Source: Lycorma delicatula (lineage: Eukaryota > Arthropoda > Insecta > Hemiptera > Fulgoridae). Taken from it: 64,000 nt of DNA. The stretch lies in contig NC_134455.1 in assembly GCF_047948215.1 (NCBI RefSeq), forward strand, positions 163,352,575-163,416,574, given 5' to 3'. Below the pieces are notes generated by a model, which saw only the letters and a program-made list of their open reading frames with translations, made no database searches and had not been told where the DNA came from. This document shows positions 12,301 through 27,300 of this stretch, piece by piece (position 1 is the stretch's first letter; each line of letters starts with the position of its first letter). The position numbers and the translations under genes are program-made.

Positions 12301-15300
12301 TGAACAGCATGGATGAAGTCCTATGCAAGAACTACTGCATGAAAATAAACAAGAACAAAACAAAAGTAATGAAATGTAATAGAAATAACGAAGATGGACC
12401 ACTGAATGTAAAAATAGGAAGAACAAAAAATTTTGTTATTTGGGAAGTAGAATTACTAAAGATGTACGAAGAAGGAGCGATATAAAATACCCAACAGCAC
12501 AGGTGAAATGAGCCATCAGTCAGAAATATAATTTGTTTACACCGAAAATTAATTTAAACGTCAGGAAAAGTTTTGAAAGTATATGTTTGGAGCACAGCTT
12601 TACATGGAACTGAAACTTGGACGATTGGACCTGAGAAGAAATGATTAAAGCTTTTGAAATGTGGTGCTATAGGAGAATGTTAAAAATTAGATGGGTGGAT
12701 AAAGTGACAAATGAAAAGGTGTTGTGCCAAACTGATGAAGAAAGAAGCATTTGGAAAAATATAGTTAAAAGAAAAGACAGACTTACAGGCCAGATATTAA
12801 GACATCCTGAAATAGTTGCTTTAATACTGAAGGAACAGGTAGAAGGAAAAAATTGTGCAGGCAGGCAATACTTGGAATATGTAAAACAAATTGTTAGGGA
12901 TGTAGGATATAGGGGGTATACTGAAATGAAATGACTAGGCAAAAAGTTTTATTATACTATGAAAGTTCATCATTAGCAATATAAACTGAATCATGCATGC
13001 TGCCTGCAGTGAAGTGCTTTCCTTTTGGACACATTTTTCTTAAACAAGCCTACCACAACAGTTTTGTTGGCAAGGGAGAGAAAACAACATTACTAGATCT
13101 AAATTATCATGTTTTGTAGTATTTTATTTATCTATGACAATTATATGGTTGTAATCTTTGCCAATTTTAGTTTACTGTTCTGCATACTTCTTAACGTACA
13201 TTTTTCATACTACATACTTCTTTACTTTACTGTACCATACTGTTTATTTTACTCAGACAAAAACTGATCATGTAAGAAACATCATACTACAGTATGAAAT
13301 AATGGCTTATATAAACACCTAATACCTACATAAAATTTTTTAACTGTAAAAATTCAAATTCTAAGCCTTAAAATAGGAAAAAGAGTTTCGTATATCAGGG
13401 TTGTTGTAGAAGTGATATTATTTTTATAAATAAAATGTAAGCCATTAAAATGGTTTGGTAGAAGAACCAAGTGAAAGATGTTCTTAGCTGTGCTAAAGCT
13501 TTATTTTAAGGAATTTCAATCATTAAAGAATTTAAATATAAAGACCTTTTTATTCAGTAGAATAAAAAGATCATTATTCAGTATAATGACAAATATAAAC
13601 TTACTCAGCCATTTCTTTAATATCATAGGCTTTATCTATAATAGTTCCAGGAGCTGCCACAGCAACACTAATTAAAAATTCATTATTACCAGATTTTAAA
13701 GCAGTTTTTAATTCTTTTAAGAATTTCATAAAATCAGTAAGCTGTCTTTTATCTGAACCAGGCCAAACAGGAAATTCCCAGTCAATATCAATGCCATCAA
13801 ATGAAAAATCATTCAGAGTTTTCAAAACACTCTTAATAAACCTGAAACAGAAATTAAACAAACAGACAGATAAATGAATAAGTTTTTAATATAACTACAA
13901 ACTAAACATTAAAAATGTATCTGTATACTTTAAAATAAATAATATTTCTAAAAAAAGGTTGAAAAACTGACATTTAATTGAAATTAAAATGGATGGTAGA
14001 TGTCTAAAAGTGTATAAGGTTATGTACAAGAATATCAATATCTCAATATTGATGTCTGGAGTTCTCAAAATATCTCAAAACCCCATGTCTGGAGTTTTCA
14101 GATATTTTATTTAAAATAATAAATAAAATTTCTAGGGAAATTAATAAAACTTAAATTTTTCTTCTCTAAGATTTGATATTTACAATGTTTTCTTTTTTAC
14201 TGCTATTTATTTTACGCTATACAAATGCCCAGCATTTTAATTAAATGCAAAGTACAAATTCAGAGTATTTTTATTTAATTGCTCAGTAAAATACTAGATA
14301 TTCAGTATAAAAAATAAATGCTTGGTAAACTCAAAAAATGCTCAAAAAAAAAAAAAATGTTATCTAATTTTACTAAAACTGGCAAAAAATGCTAAAAATT
14401 TAGAAAAAAAAACCAAATTACACAAGTTTTATATTCATTTTCGTGGGGTTGGTGTCCCCACGACCCTACTCTACCCACTACACACTGAGCTTTTACACCA
14501 ATGAGCTTTTATGTCAATGGATACAGTGACATGCAGTTGGCAGCATTGTGTTCTACACAACCTTTGTAATCACATATTCTTGTATTGTTGATATCTCTTT
14601 AGTTTTTATATTAGAAGCAATTTTTTTAATGTGCAATTTTTGGAGCAACGACACAATGTAAGATGGGAAAAAACAAGTTTACGGAGATGATGCAATTGGT
14701 CACCAGTCAATTGAAGATGACACTTGACCAGGAAGGCCTTTGACTTCACCCAATCAATGATCTGGTACATGCAAATCGCCGATTGACTATCAGAGAACTT
14801 TCAGAAGAGTTAGCATCTCAAGTGGATCATGCCATGACATTCTGACTAAAAAGCTGAACATGAATCAAGTTGTAGCAAAGTTTGTTTCTCATTTGATGAT
14901 GAAACAGCAGAAAGAACATAGAATGGATGTTTGTCTGCGACTTCTTGGATAAGCCAATGATGATTAAACATTCACACAAGTATCTTAATGTGACATAAGC
15001 TGGGTTTAAGGTCACAACACTGAGACAAAAGTTCAGTCATCACAATGGATTGGCAAAGGATCTCCATGCCCCAAGAAAGCATGTCAATCTTGATCCAATG
15101 TCAAAGTGATGCTCTCTGTTTTTTTTTTGAATTGCATTTTGAATTCTTGTCTCAAGGTGAAACAGTGAACCATATGTACTATCAAGGCGTTTTACAACCA
15201 CTACATGAAAAAAATCTGCAAAAAGAGACCAGATTCGTGGCGTGACAACTCATGGTTCCTTTATCACGAGAATGCGCCCGCACACTCAGCTTTGTCAGTT

Positions 15301-18300
15301 TTGTGCCAAAAATCAGATGACTGTCCTCCCTCAGCCTCACTACTTGCCAGACCTGGCTCCTTGCATTTTTTCTTATTTTCAAAATTAAAATAAGTGATGA
15401 AAGAATACTGTTTTAAGACTATTGATGACATTAAAGCAAATTCATCATGGACCTTAAAGGCCATTTCAAATGAAGCTATCCAGGACTGCTTTGCAAAGTG
15501 GGAACAACACTACAAAAAGTGATTGAAAAGAGGAGGGAAGTATTTTGAATGGGACAAGGACCTACAGTCTGTAAAATTAATACTAAAGATTTAAAAAGTA
15601 AAATTTGGTTATTTTCTGAACAGACCTAGTACACACATACACAGCAACACAACACGTTACAGTTTCTTCTTATACTTGGTGGTGGTGTGACACCTTGCGA
15701 AATGCAACCATAACCCAAGAAGGAAATTATCATCTTGATGGAAGGATGGCTCTACGTAGTAAGTCTAGAATGATGTTCTCTGAGCACCTGGGCCAACCCA
15801 GTAGTATGTAGCAGCTCTAGACTCTGTACATGTTGGCTCTGCAGAGGTGGTCCTGTGTTTCCCTGGTTCTTGTGGGACCAAAATTTGTAACCCTCAAATC
15901 ATTCCTATGATGGTTGGTGGTCCATCTGAAAAAACCACCAACAATAGTCTAGTGAACAGGTCTCTCTCACAATTGTCTGACGAGGATAACAGTCCTGTAG
16001 AAGATAGCTTGAATTGTGATGCATCTCATCTATAATTTAAAAATATCGGGTTTATAGTTCTGATTAAACATTTAAATCAGGATCAATCTAATGATGAGCA
16101 AAAGTTGATCTCTCTTACATCTCACTAATATGGGTGGTATATACCAGCCAGAGAGTATTTTTTTGCCAGGACCTTTTGGATATGGATGTTACTGAAATGG
16201 CTAATGAGCTTCATCTTCAAGAATGTATAGAAGTGAAATGAATAATTAAATGGAAGAAAGGCATGGAAGAACCTACACCTTCCTTTATATTAACTTTCAA
16301 CCTTTCTGTTCCACGGGAGAAAACAAGTCTGTTATTTGTTCTTAACCCTTGGCGAAATTTCAAATGTCAAAAGTATAGCTACACTACAATGCTAAAAAAA
16401 CTGAAATATGTACTCGTGCTAAAGAAGGTCACAATGACACTAAATACAAAGATGAAAAATGTGCAAACTGCAGTGGATCACAAACAGCTTTCTCCCGAGA
16501 TTTTCCAACTTTTAAAGAAGAGAAGGCAATTATCAAAATCTGTACCAAGCAGAAGATAGAAGATATCTTTACCAGCAGCAAAAAATAAAAAACAATGAAC
16601 CGGTTTTAACACTCTGGAACCGGTTAAACCAAATGTCTCTTTTGTCGCTGCTAAATCAAGAAAAGCCTCTGTAAATGTGCAAATGTGGGTAATCAATGTG
16701 GATCTGCAGCAAGTTAAAAAAGCTTTTTCAGATGTAGTCACTACTTCAGAGCTAACTAAGATGATCAAGAAGTCGGTAGTCACCAACTAGTGAAACCAAC
16801 AATGGGATACCTCCCAAAGTTTCGCCTTTTTGGGCAGCAGTAAATACAGCTAGCAGTAAGCAATCTACTAAGCTCCCTGTTAAGAGCTCATATAATCATC
16901 CCCTCTGAGTTTTCGTCTGCAACTTCCCATTGTTCAAAATCCCCCCTTCCATCAACTTGTATACTGGAGGGTATGGTTGAAGACCAACTGCCTGACCCTA
17001 AGGCAAAGAGGTTTTAAAATAAAAATAATTCTGTAATTCTGTGTCCATATTTACCTTTATTTATGAACATTATCCAGTGGAACAATCGAGGTATTCGGTT
17101 ATAGTATTGACACATGCCCAAGAACATTTAATAATGTGCTTCCAAGAAACACACCTTCTACAACAAGATGCAGTTAACACTCAGGGGCTATTTCTGCGAG
17201 ATAAACAACCGTCTAATAAGAGAGAATGGTGGAGTTGCTATTTTCATGCAGAAAGAGGTGTCACTTACAAGGATACCACTAGCTACCTTCATTCCTACTG
17301 TTGCTATAAAAATCTGTCCCCATCAAATTACAAACATGCAATTTGTATCTCTTACCAAACTCTACATTCTAGATAATTATATCAAATCTCACACAAATTC
17401 ATTGCCATTATTAATAGTAGGAGAATTTAATGCCCACATTTCACGGGGATCAGCCAGCTCCTCTCAAGGAAAAATGAACAGAGCGAGACAAAACTTGGAC
17501 CTCTGTCTACTGAATAATGAATCATGCACATTCATGTCACTATCATCCGGTACATTGCCCAATATCGACCTCTCTTTAGTTCACAGAGTTTACTCCCCAG
17601 TCTTAGTCTGTTTGTGACAACTTTTACAGCAGTGACCACAGGCCAATTAATGTTGCTTTTGGTGTCAACTGTGAGGTGGATAAAAGGACAAGGAGATGGA
17701 CTGCTGAAAAAGCAAATTGGAATGGTTACCATATAGCCTTCACATTACAGTATGATGATGATGCAGAAACTCTTGATCAACTTACCTCTTTTACATCCCA
17801 AGTACTTGAGATTGCTAATGGATACATTTCACAAACATCTGGAAACCCTAGATGTCCCTATTTCGTGGTGAAATAATGACTGCCAAAATGTAATCATTTC
17901 ATTAGGAAATGATTACACAGGCACTGCGTAAATTTAATTGCAGGCCTAAAAAACATCTAAATTTGTACCACAAGTGGTATGTTGTTGGGTGTGTTCTTAG
18001 ATGCTAGGAGAAAGTCATGGATAAATTACACAAATACTATCACACACACTACCCCCACATCTAGCTTTGTACCCCCAGCTTTGTTTCTAACACACTGGAA
18101 TAAGCTTTGTATGATTTGCATATCGCAGAAACAATCTATTCTCGGACTTATTCACATCATCTGCAGAAGTGCCTCAAAGAAGTGTAAATTAAGTGCCACC
18201 TTGTTTGCTATAGCCATTAGCAGTATTACTAAATGTGTATTACCATTTGTTTCATGTTCTTTATTTGTAGATGATTTTGCTACAAAAGTCATGTTCCATT

Positions 18301-21300
18301 CAACAACCACAGCTGAGACTATTACAGAATACTATCTGACCTTGAAGCTTGCTCCAAGGTCACTGGCTTCACCTTTTCGCCTGAGAAAACAGAATGTATC
18401 TTAATCTTAAAACATTGTAAAACAGAATGTTTAGTCTTTTCTCATCTGCAAAACCCTTTTACTCTAAAAGTCTTTCTCAACAGAGAGCCAATTGTTATCT
18501 CTTCTAACATTAAATTTTTAGTCAGTTTACTAAATGCACATGAATGAACAAATATCAAATGTACAGCTGCCACTATTTCTTTAGCCATCTTAGCATCCTT
18601 AATTGTTTGTCAGTAACATCTTCTATTACTATGGCCTTTGCTTTGGAATCTTTAATGAGAAAATCCTTTTTCTTAGTTGCATCCGTTGGTATGTCTTCAT
18701 ACAACATGCATTCAGTTTGTTCTTTTATAATTGTTAGTTCCCGATAAAACAGTTACACTACATTATCACGGCTGACATTATTCAAACTATGAAATAAATG
18801 ACCCAACACTTATGACCCAAGTTATTTATGTGGTCTAATTTTTATCTGAAAATATCGCCATCTCTTAATAACTATTAAGGCTTATCTGAGCCCGTAACTT
18901 GTAGGTTATTAATGAACAAAGAACATCAGCAGATGTTCTTTGCATAAATGCATAAAAGTTAACGCATGTAAGCATTAACTTTTATAATTGACTAAATGAT
19001 AAGATACATTTTTCTTACAACTACTATGACAATAACCAAACCACTTAAAATAGTTTGAATGATATCGAGAGGTAATAATTCGATATCATACAGTATCGAT
19101 AAACTTACACCAACAGATAATACTTAAAATTCATAAAACTGGAGATGTGTCCTGAGATTTAAAAAAGTAATTCTTACTATACTGAAGAAAGCAGTAATAG
19201 ATAAATAAGAGAACTACTACACTTTCAATCGAATGACCTAAGCAGATAAAATGTTCAATAGGGTAATCTAAAGTTTCTAGATGTAGTGGAAGTTTCTTAG
19301 TTTTTGTTTAGTTAATTCTATTGTTTTAAAATAAGATTCTATTTAGTTATTTTGCTAACAGAAATGTTTAGAGTATAAAAACTTAGATTAAGCAAAAATA
19401 AGAATAAAAAAGTATTAGTATTAAGTAATAAATTACCTTTCTCTTGAAATCTTCGTTTCAACAACATAAGCAAATTCCCCATTATTTGAAAAGCACTGAA
19501 TCGAAAGCATAATTTTCAATGAAGGATTTTGTTTCTTCATATCAACAACCTGTTTATAAACCTATAAAAGAAAAGAGAAACAAATACAGCAAAGCTTCTA
19601 ATCTCTGTTACCTTACATGGGTGGAATAAATATTTTTTATAGGAGACAGATTGCAAATAATTCAAATAAAACAAAATAATTCATCTTGTAGTCCAAGCGG
19701 TATCTGTTTTGGGTTGGACTTTTTCTATATGATCACCAATTTTTGCTTTAATGCCTTTTTTTGCTTTAATAATCATTTCAATCAGAAATGATTATTATAT
19801 TATGTGCAGTTGAAAAAGGTGTTCTTAAATATTTATTAAACAAAATGTAAAAAAATTGCAGAAATATCAATTTTTTCTCCTATATCCCTAGATAACTTGA
19901 TAACTGTTCATTTTAAAAAAACGACAGAGAAAAAAGTTTTGTTATTACATTTTACACACAATACCATTAGTTGCAAATCGAAAAATACTAACGCAAAATA
20001 ACAATAACTGTCAAAAATTCAACACAGGATTTTTTGGGAATTTTTTTAGTACTTATATTACAAATAGGACCTTCAGATTTTGTCTCAAAGAACTTTTTGA
20101 TATCACAAATAATATACTAAATTTCAACAAACTCAGTCTGACAGTCTTTGCATGGTAATTTTGTGATCCTGATTTTTAAAAAAAATGCAATTTTTCAAAC
20201 TGTGCAGAGCCTGAAATAAAGTCTCTAGATCCTTGAAAATTTAATCACAAAAAGAGCATTCAAACTTTCAAATGCATTTTGAAAAATTTAAATCAGTTAA
20301 TGAGCCTAGGGAATTTTTCATGCAAATTTTTTACTTTTAAAAAATTGAATATCTTCATGAATTTTTACTAAATTAATTTTAAAAAGTACAGCTTAAAAGT
20401 AATAGGAATTATGCAATTTGTTTCAAAGCAAAAAAACTGCAAGTATGTTTAAAAAACTTAAAAAATTATGTTTCCAAATCTTTGTTCAAGGAGCGTTAAT
20501 GTCTGACAAGAGATTTTTTAAGCAAAATGGAAATCTGATATTTGTACAATGTTTTCAATTGCTGACTTTTTCTATTCCAATTTACACAATACAAGACAAA
20601 CAGTTTTAGTATTATTAGATGCAAAAACAGGAAAAATATGATGCACCTACAGTGACATCATGAATGCTGCCAGTATAAGAATTTTATTACTGCAACTGCT
20701 TTTTAAACTATATGAGACATGCTAAGAACATTTTGAAACCAATTTTATAAAAAACTTCATAATAATTTTCTTGAAGCCTAAATGAATATAACTTTTTCTT
20801 CTTATTTTACTCTTTTTATTCTGAAATTTATGAAGATGATATTTTTATGATTTTTACTTTTAAACATTTTGTTATATTTAACAAAATATTAACTATTTAC
20901 ACAACTGTCCAAAAAGTAGTATAACTTTTTTTAGAGTGAATGTATGTATGTATGTATGTATGTATGTATGTATGTATGTATGTATATGTATGTTTGTTCC
21001 ACCATAGCAGCTCAATGGCCAAACTGATTTAGATGGATGACCCTATGTTGGAATCCTTACATTACGGGGAGTGTCATGGGCTATGCAAATAAATATATAT
21101 GTATGTTTTATTGTAACTAAAAGGCCACAAAAAGTTATATATATGATTCTAAATGGATAATCGATAGTATTTTCAGCATAGATATATTTAACAATATATT
21201 AACTTTTTACACAACTGTCCAAAAAGTAGTATAACCTTTTTTAGAGTGAATGTATGTATGTTTGTTCCACTGTAGCAGCTCAATGGCTGAACTGATTTAG

Positions 21301-24300
21301 ATGAATGACCTTGTGTTGGAATCCTTAAATTACAGGGAGTAACTAAAAGGCCACAAAAAGTCTTATATGATTCTAAATGGATAATTGATAGTATTTTCAG
21401 TATAGATTTATTTGTGTTAAAAATAGGTGTATTTTAAGATCTACTTGAATTTAATGAATGAATTATGGTACTAAAATTTATTAAATTATTTTATAATTTA
21501 AGAAAACATTTATTTTTTATAAACATTAAGAAAAAAATCTTATGATTTTTGGATGAGCAGTATGTTCGATCATGTAAGTATATTCTTTCTTCTTGCTCTT
21601 ATTTGTTGGTGTTTATTACTGCTAAATATTAACTAATTTTCACTTTCTTTTATTAATAAAATTAATAAATAAATAAAAATACAAATATATAATATAAATA
21701 AAAATAGTGTACACTTAGAAATAAAATAAATTAGATAATCTGTAAATTAATTAACTTCTGCTTCCCTGCTTCTAGTGAGACAGTCGTGAAGGGAGCTGTG
21801 TACAGCCACCCAGCACACCATTATTGGTTTGCTTTGCGCCACAATTTTATTGCTAAATATTAACTAATAATCCCTTTCTTTTTGTTTTTATTATTTATGA
21901 AACTGCCCAAAATGGAGTACAATGTTTTAGAGTGTGTATGTATGTTTATTCCACTGTAGCAGCTCATCAATCGAACAGATTTTTAGATCAATGCATTGGA
22001 ATTCTTACATTTCCAGAGGAGTGTCATATAATTTATATATATGACATATACACATTGCCAGTGGAGGGTGGTGTATATATATTTTATATATATATGAGGG
22101 ATATCTCGAAAGTAAGGACCACTGGGAAATTTCTCTCCTTAAGGTAGGTGGCGAACCTGTCGTTCATGGCCACGCTAGTAATTACACACAGCATTCTTGT
22201 CTGTAAGTTGTCGGGTTGTAGTATCTTTGATTACTTATGAGTTACTATGTTATAAAATGAATAACAAAATTCGTTGTTTCTGCCAACTGTGAAATACATA
22301 GTCATATGTTTTTTAAAACATTAAGCTGGCTGACATTTATAGGCAGTTGGTTGCCGAGTATAGTGATAATGTAACAAATGAAAGAAACGCCAAAAATGGT
22401 GTGAAAGGTCTAGAAATAACAGAATTAACGTGCATGATGAAGAATGTTCGAGAAGGCCTTTAATAATCTTGTGAAACGCAAGAATGAAATAAGAAAAGAT
22501 CATCGCTCAAAAATTTCCGTCCTGGCCCTTCTTTTTCCTGAGGTTTCAAGAGCTGTTATTGGTTACATCATTCATGACCATTTAGGCTTCAGAAAGGTTT
22601 GTGCACGTCTTAACAGAACGTTGCAAAAAAATTTGAATGGGATCTGCTTTGGAATTTTTGAAGCGCTGCACAGAAAAAGGTGATGAGTTCCTCAATTCAA
22701 TTGTTACTGGTGATGAAACATGAAATTCATATTACAAGCTAGAGAGAAAACTGAATGAAGTGAATGAAAAACTGAATGAAAACTGAGTCAAGTGAATGGC
22801 ATCATCCTCAATCACCAACAGCCACAGTCATTTGGACACAAACTGGTGGCCACAGTCTTTTAGGATCAGTGTGGCATATTTCTGATCAATTTCATGTCAC
22901 ATGGAATGAGTAGAAATGCAGAAGCCTACTGTGAAACTCTACATAAGTTACGGCGTGCCATTAAAAATTGGCAATGTGGGTGGCTGACTGATGGTGTCGT
23001 TCTGCTGCACAACGCATGTCCACATGTTGCGGGTCTGACATGTGATTTACTGAGAACATTTGGATAAGAAATTTACGATCAACCACCGTATAGTCCATAT
23101 TTAGCTCCTTCTGATTACTATTTGTTTGGGAAATTGAAAGAATTTTTAAGTGGTAAGCGATTTGTGGGTAATGAACATAAAAAAAAAAATGCTGTTAATC
23201 AGAGGCTAAATGGACTGGCAGTAGAAGAATATCATGAGGGTATATTGTTGGAGGGTATATTGTCGCTACTATAAATGTCTTAATTCATGTGGCGATTATT
23301 TAGAGAAGTAGCATAAGGTATGTAATTTAAGGGAAATAAAAAACAATTTAATGAATTTCTTTACAATGAAATGGTCTTTACTTTAGAGATAACCTCTTGT
23401 AGTAGTAGAGATTTGCCGGATGAAGCATGAACTTTAATGAATTGAATTAATGAACTACAAGCCTCTATCACTGTATCAGCTAGTGTTAACTGAATGATTT
23501 GAATCAATCAAATGAATGCTATTACAAAAATAAAAAAATTTTAGTTATATTAAATAAAATAAAATATTGAATAAATTCAAATTTCGGGAAACCAATCATC
23601 ACCACGATGATTGGCAATAAATTCTGCCTTCATCTTATTGTACCTACTACTTCATGCTTTAGTGCAGCTTACTAAATAGAAAAATAGAATTTAAAATTTC
23701 TTCCATGAAAATTCCACCTGCACATGCATTTCCATAAAATTAAATCAACAATTAACACAACAGAGTATTACATTGAATTAACACGACTATTTTTAAGTAT
23801 AAAAGACAAAAAAAAAAAAAAAACAGGAATTTTTTAAATGCATAGTGGTAACCATGTACAGTTGGCAGCACTGTTTTTATGCTGAAGCAACCTTGCCACT
23901 CAGTCATCATGGAGCAGTGAAACAGTCAATAGCATGCTTTCATCATAAAAATGTTTTACAAAAACAATGATAGTTTGGAAGGTACACAGAGGGAATTCCA
24001 ACGGCATTACAACCATCAAAACATGCGATAAAAATGTTGACTTAAGAGATAAAACATAGAGACTGGATTGGTTCTGAAAAAGAAAAAGACAGAAGGACCA
24101 AAAAGTGCTTGTACTTTACATAATATTGAGACTGTACATGTTTCAGTCATACAGAGCCCATAGCGTCCAATTCGTAAATAAGCAGTTGTGGTCAGGTAGT
24201 CCTAATGCGACTGAAAGAGAATGATTACCAGTTCCACTTTGATTTCTGTCAAAAATTTATGGGAAATATTAACTGTTAATTTCTGGACAGATGTGGATGT

Positions 24301-27300
24301 CAGATGAGGCGTATTTCCATCTCGCACAAGCAAAACCTCAAGATCTGGTGACATTCCCTGGCCCCCAACACTATGGTCTATTATATGAGTTGGTCAAGAC
24401 ACTGGGTGAATTGAAACAAGCAATTGAAGATGAAATTCATAGCATCCCATCTGAGATGCTGCAGCGAGCAATAAGGAACCTCAATGGCAGATTGGCAGAG
24501 TGCATATATAGAGGAGGACGCCAACTATCCAACATAATTTTCAAACATTAATATTAGGTATTTTGATACTTTTATATTTTTTAATTGTAATGGTTAGGTT
24601 TTTGCCAATAAATTTTTGTTTCATTTTTTAAAAGCTCCCTTTTGTGACTTGTAAGTCAAGTTGTGACTTGTACTTACAAGTCACAAAAAGAGAGAAGCTT
24701 ACGTGGCTTCTCAAACCATAGTCTGTCCACAGTCTCACATTCCACCCACCTCTACCTCACTCTGTTCTTCACCATTTCTTCTGTTACTCTGAATGTTTTT
24801 ACACCACTTTGGACACCGCCTCTCCATCTCATTCTTGGTCTGCCCAGGGATCTTTTTCCATCCACCTTAGCATCCATCACAGCCTTGATCATTTCTTCAC
24901 GCCTACTTCTGTACAAATGTCTAAACCAACCCAGCTGTCTGCTTTTGATTACTGCTATTAGGTCTGGTTCTTCAAAAAGCTCATTAAGTTCATTGTTTTC
25001 CTGCTTCTCCAATGATCACTATTTCTAACTGGGCCTTTCATAATATTCTGTTTTCAAAAGACTTTAATCAGGATTCCCTTTTCCTTGTCAATGTCCATAT
25101 TTGGAATCCATATCAGTCTTATTATAGTCTCATATATTCTACCTTTTCATGGTTTTGGATAATAGCGTACTTTTAAGCAAGTCTCTCAATCCATAGAGGC
25201 ATCTTGTTGCTGATAGTATTCTGGTCTTTATTTCTATTTCCACCTATTTCTGTTGTTTACTACTGTCTCACGATACCTGATTCTACTTTCTTGAAACTAC
25301 CTGATTCTACTTTCTTGAAACTACCTGATTCTACTTTCTTGAAACTAGTGTCATTTATTCTTAAGAATTCTTCACCACTGTCTTCTCTTGCAATCACCAT
25401 GTACTGGCTCTTTTCTGTGTTTGATTTTAATCCTACCTTACTTGTCTTTTCTACCAAATCCTAAACCACCTCTCTCACTTCCTTTTCATTCTCAGTAGCA
25501 CTATTTCATGTGCAAAAGCAAAAGCATTGATTTTCCATCCAGGTTTAATTTCAGTATTTTGTTTTAGTACACTCTTCATGACTCCATTTACAAGGTTAAT
25601 TACAGTTGGTGAGATAACATCATCCATTGGAATCCTGTTTGTACCTTAAAGGTATCTGTCAGTAGTTTTCCCTTGCACTTTCACAGTGCACTTGGCCTCT
25701 CTGATATACACTTTGGTAATACTTATCAGTTTCTGAGGTATGCCTATTATTTTCATTGCAGCCCACATTTCTTTTCTTGATATACTATTATACACCTTGC
25801 TAGAGTCAACAACCAAGCAGCAGGCTTTGATATTAAATTCCCAGCTGTTACTAATGATCTTTCTAAGTATAAATATCTGGTCCACTATATTGAGCATCCT
25901 TTCCTGAATCCAATCTGGAAATCTTCTAAATTATGTTCTTTGTATGGGCTGATCCTACTAAGTAGTAATATTGAAAGATTTTACATGCAGTGGTCAGTAA
26001 TGATATTCCCTGATAACTGTCACACACCAACTTGCTCACCTTTTTTTTGTATTGGGCATATAATGGCTGTCTTCTCATTTTTTCTGGTTGCACCCACCTT
26101 CCATTTATTAACCAGAAGTTTGTGGTTTCTTTTGGTTATGGCCTTTCCTCCATGTTTCAATAACTCTGCTGATATTTCAACTACAGCTGGGGGATCTTCC
26201 ACTACTATGATATTTAACATTTCCTTTCACTTCTTCTACTGACAAATTGTACAATCTTTAATTTCGTTCTCTGTGTCTTCACCTCTCTCTGATGTAAATT
26301 TGGTAATTCTTTAAAATATTTCTTCCACATTCAGACCATCTCTTTCATTTAAAGTCCATTTACATTTTTCACTGTCCAGCCCTGGGGGGGAGGGCTCCCT
26401 TCCAAAAAAATTGCACAAATCCAAAATTGTAAAAATCCTTGGCATTATTATTCTCATTATTTCTCCTGTTTAGAGCTGTTTTTGCTTCCAAATTTAATAT
26501 TTTGCTTCACTACTTATTCTTTTGCTCATTCTGGGCCATTTCGTTCTCATTCTCTAGCATTTTAAATTTAGTATCTTTTCTCCTTTTAACTGCTTCAACA
26601 CATTCTTCATTAAACCACTTGGTAGAATTTAGACCTAGTGTGGCCTGTATTTTTGATGTTCTTCTTGAATTGTTATATTTAATTTGTTGTCGCCCTTGAC
26701 ATTTTGACAACTTGAACATTATCAAGAAACTATGAGTCCCCTTAGACTGAAATGAAAATACGACCTCACTGTGCGGCATTCTTACGTACTAACACTTTGT
26801 CCATCCGGACGAAATGAAAAATGCGACCGCACTGGGCGGGATAGAATGGTCATATTAGATTAACTTGCCGGCCAGTGCTAATAGATGCTAGAGTGCAGCA
26901 CCAACCGGCTCAACATGGAACAGAACACACCGCTCATCAATTATAATTTTATGATACATTATCATGAGATGAAAATTAATAAATAAAAATGAAAGGTAAT
27001 ACATATAAAAATAGTAACATAAACGTTGAAAGAACGTAAAATTAAATTTACCTTTATATAATGTTGCCAAAGGCAAAAAAAAGGACTATAAAGCAAATAA
27101 CTTAAAATTAAACAAATGCATGTAAATAATGTTAAATAAATTTTGTTAATTACATTCTGCATCACTGAGGTCATCACAAACATTTGATGGAAGAAGAATT
27201 AATTTATTAATAGTTCTTTTTACTATTGTATTGTTAGTTTTTACATCAACTAATCTAATTAATCCATCATTACCTGGATATACTTTCACAATTACTCCCA

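Noticed and set aside
24663..25028. 121-residue plus-strand ORF
   Set aside because: It is the antisense of the LINE C-terminal frame at 25012-24752, which matches LINE text better.
25275..25346. CRISPR-like direct repeats
   Set aside because: The units are adjacent without spacers, lie in a LINE frame, and the genome is eukaryotic.
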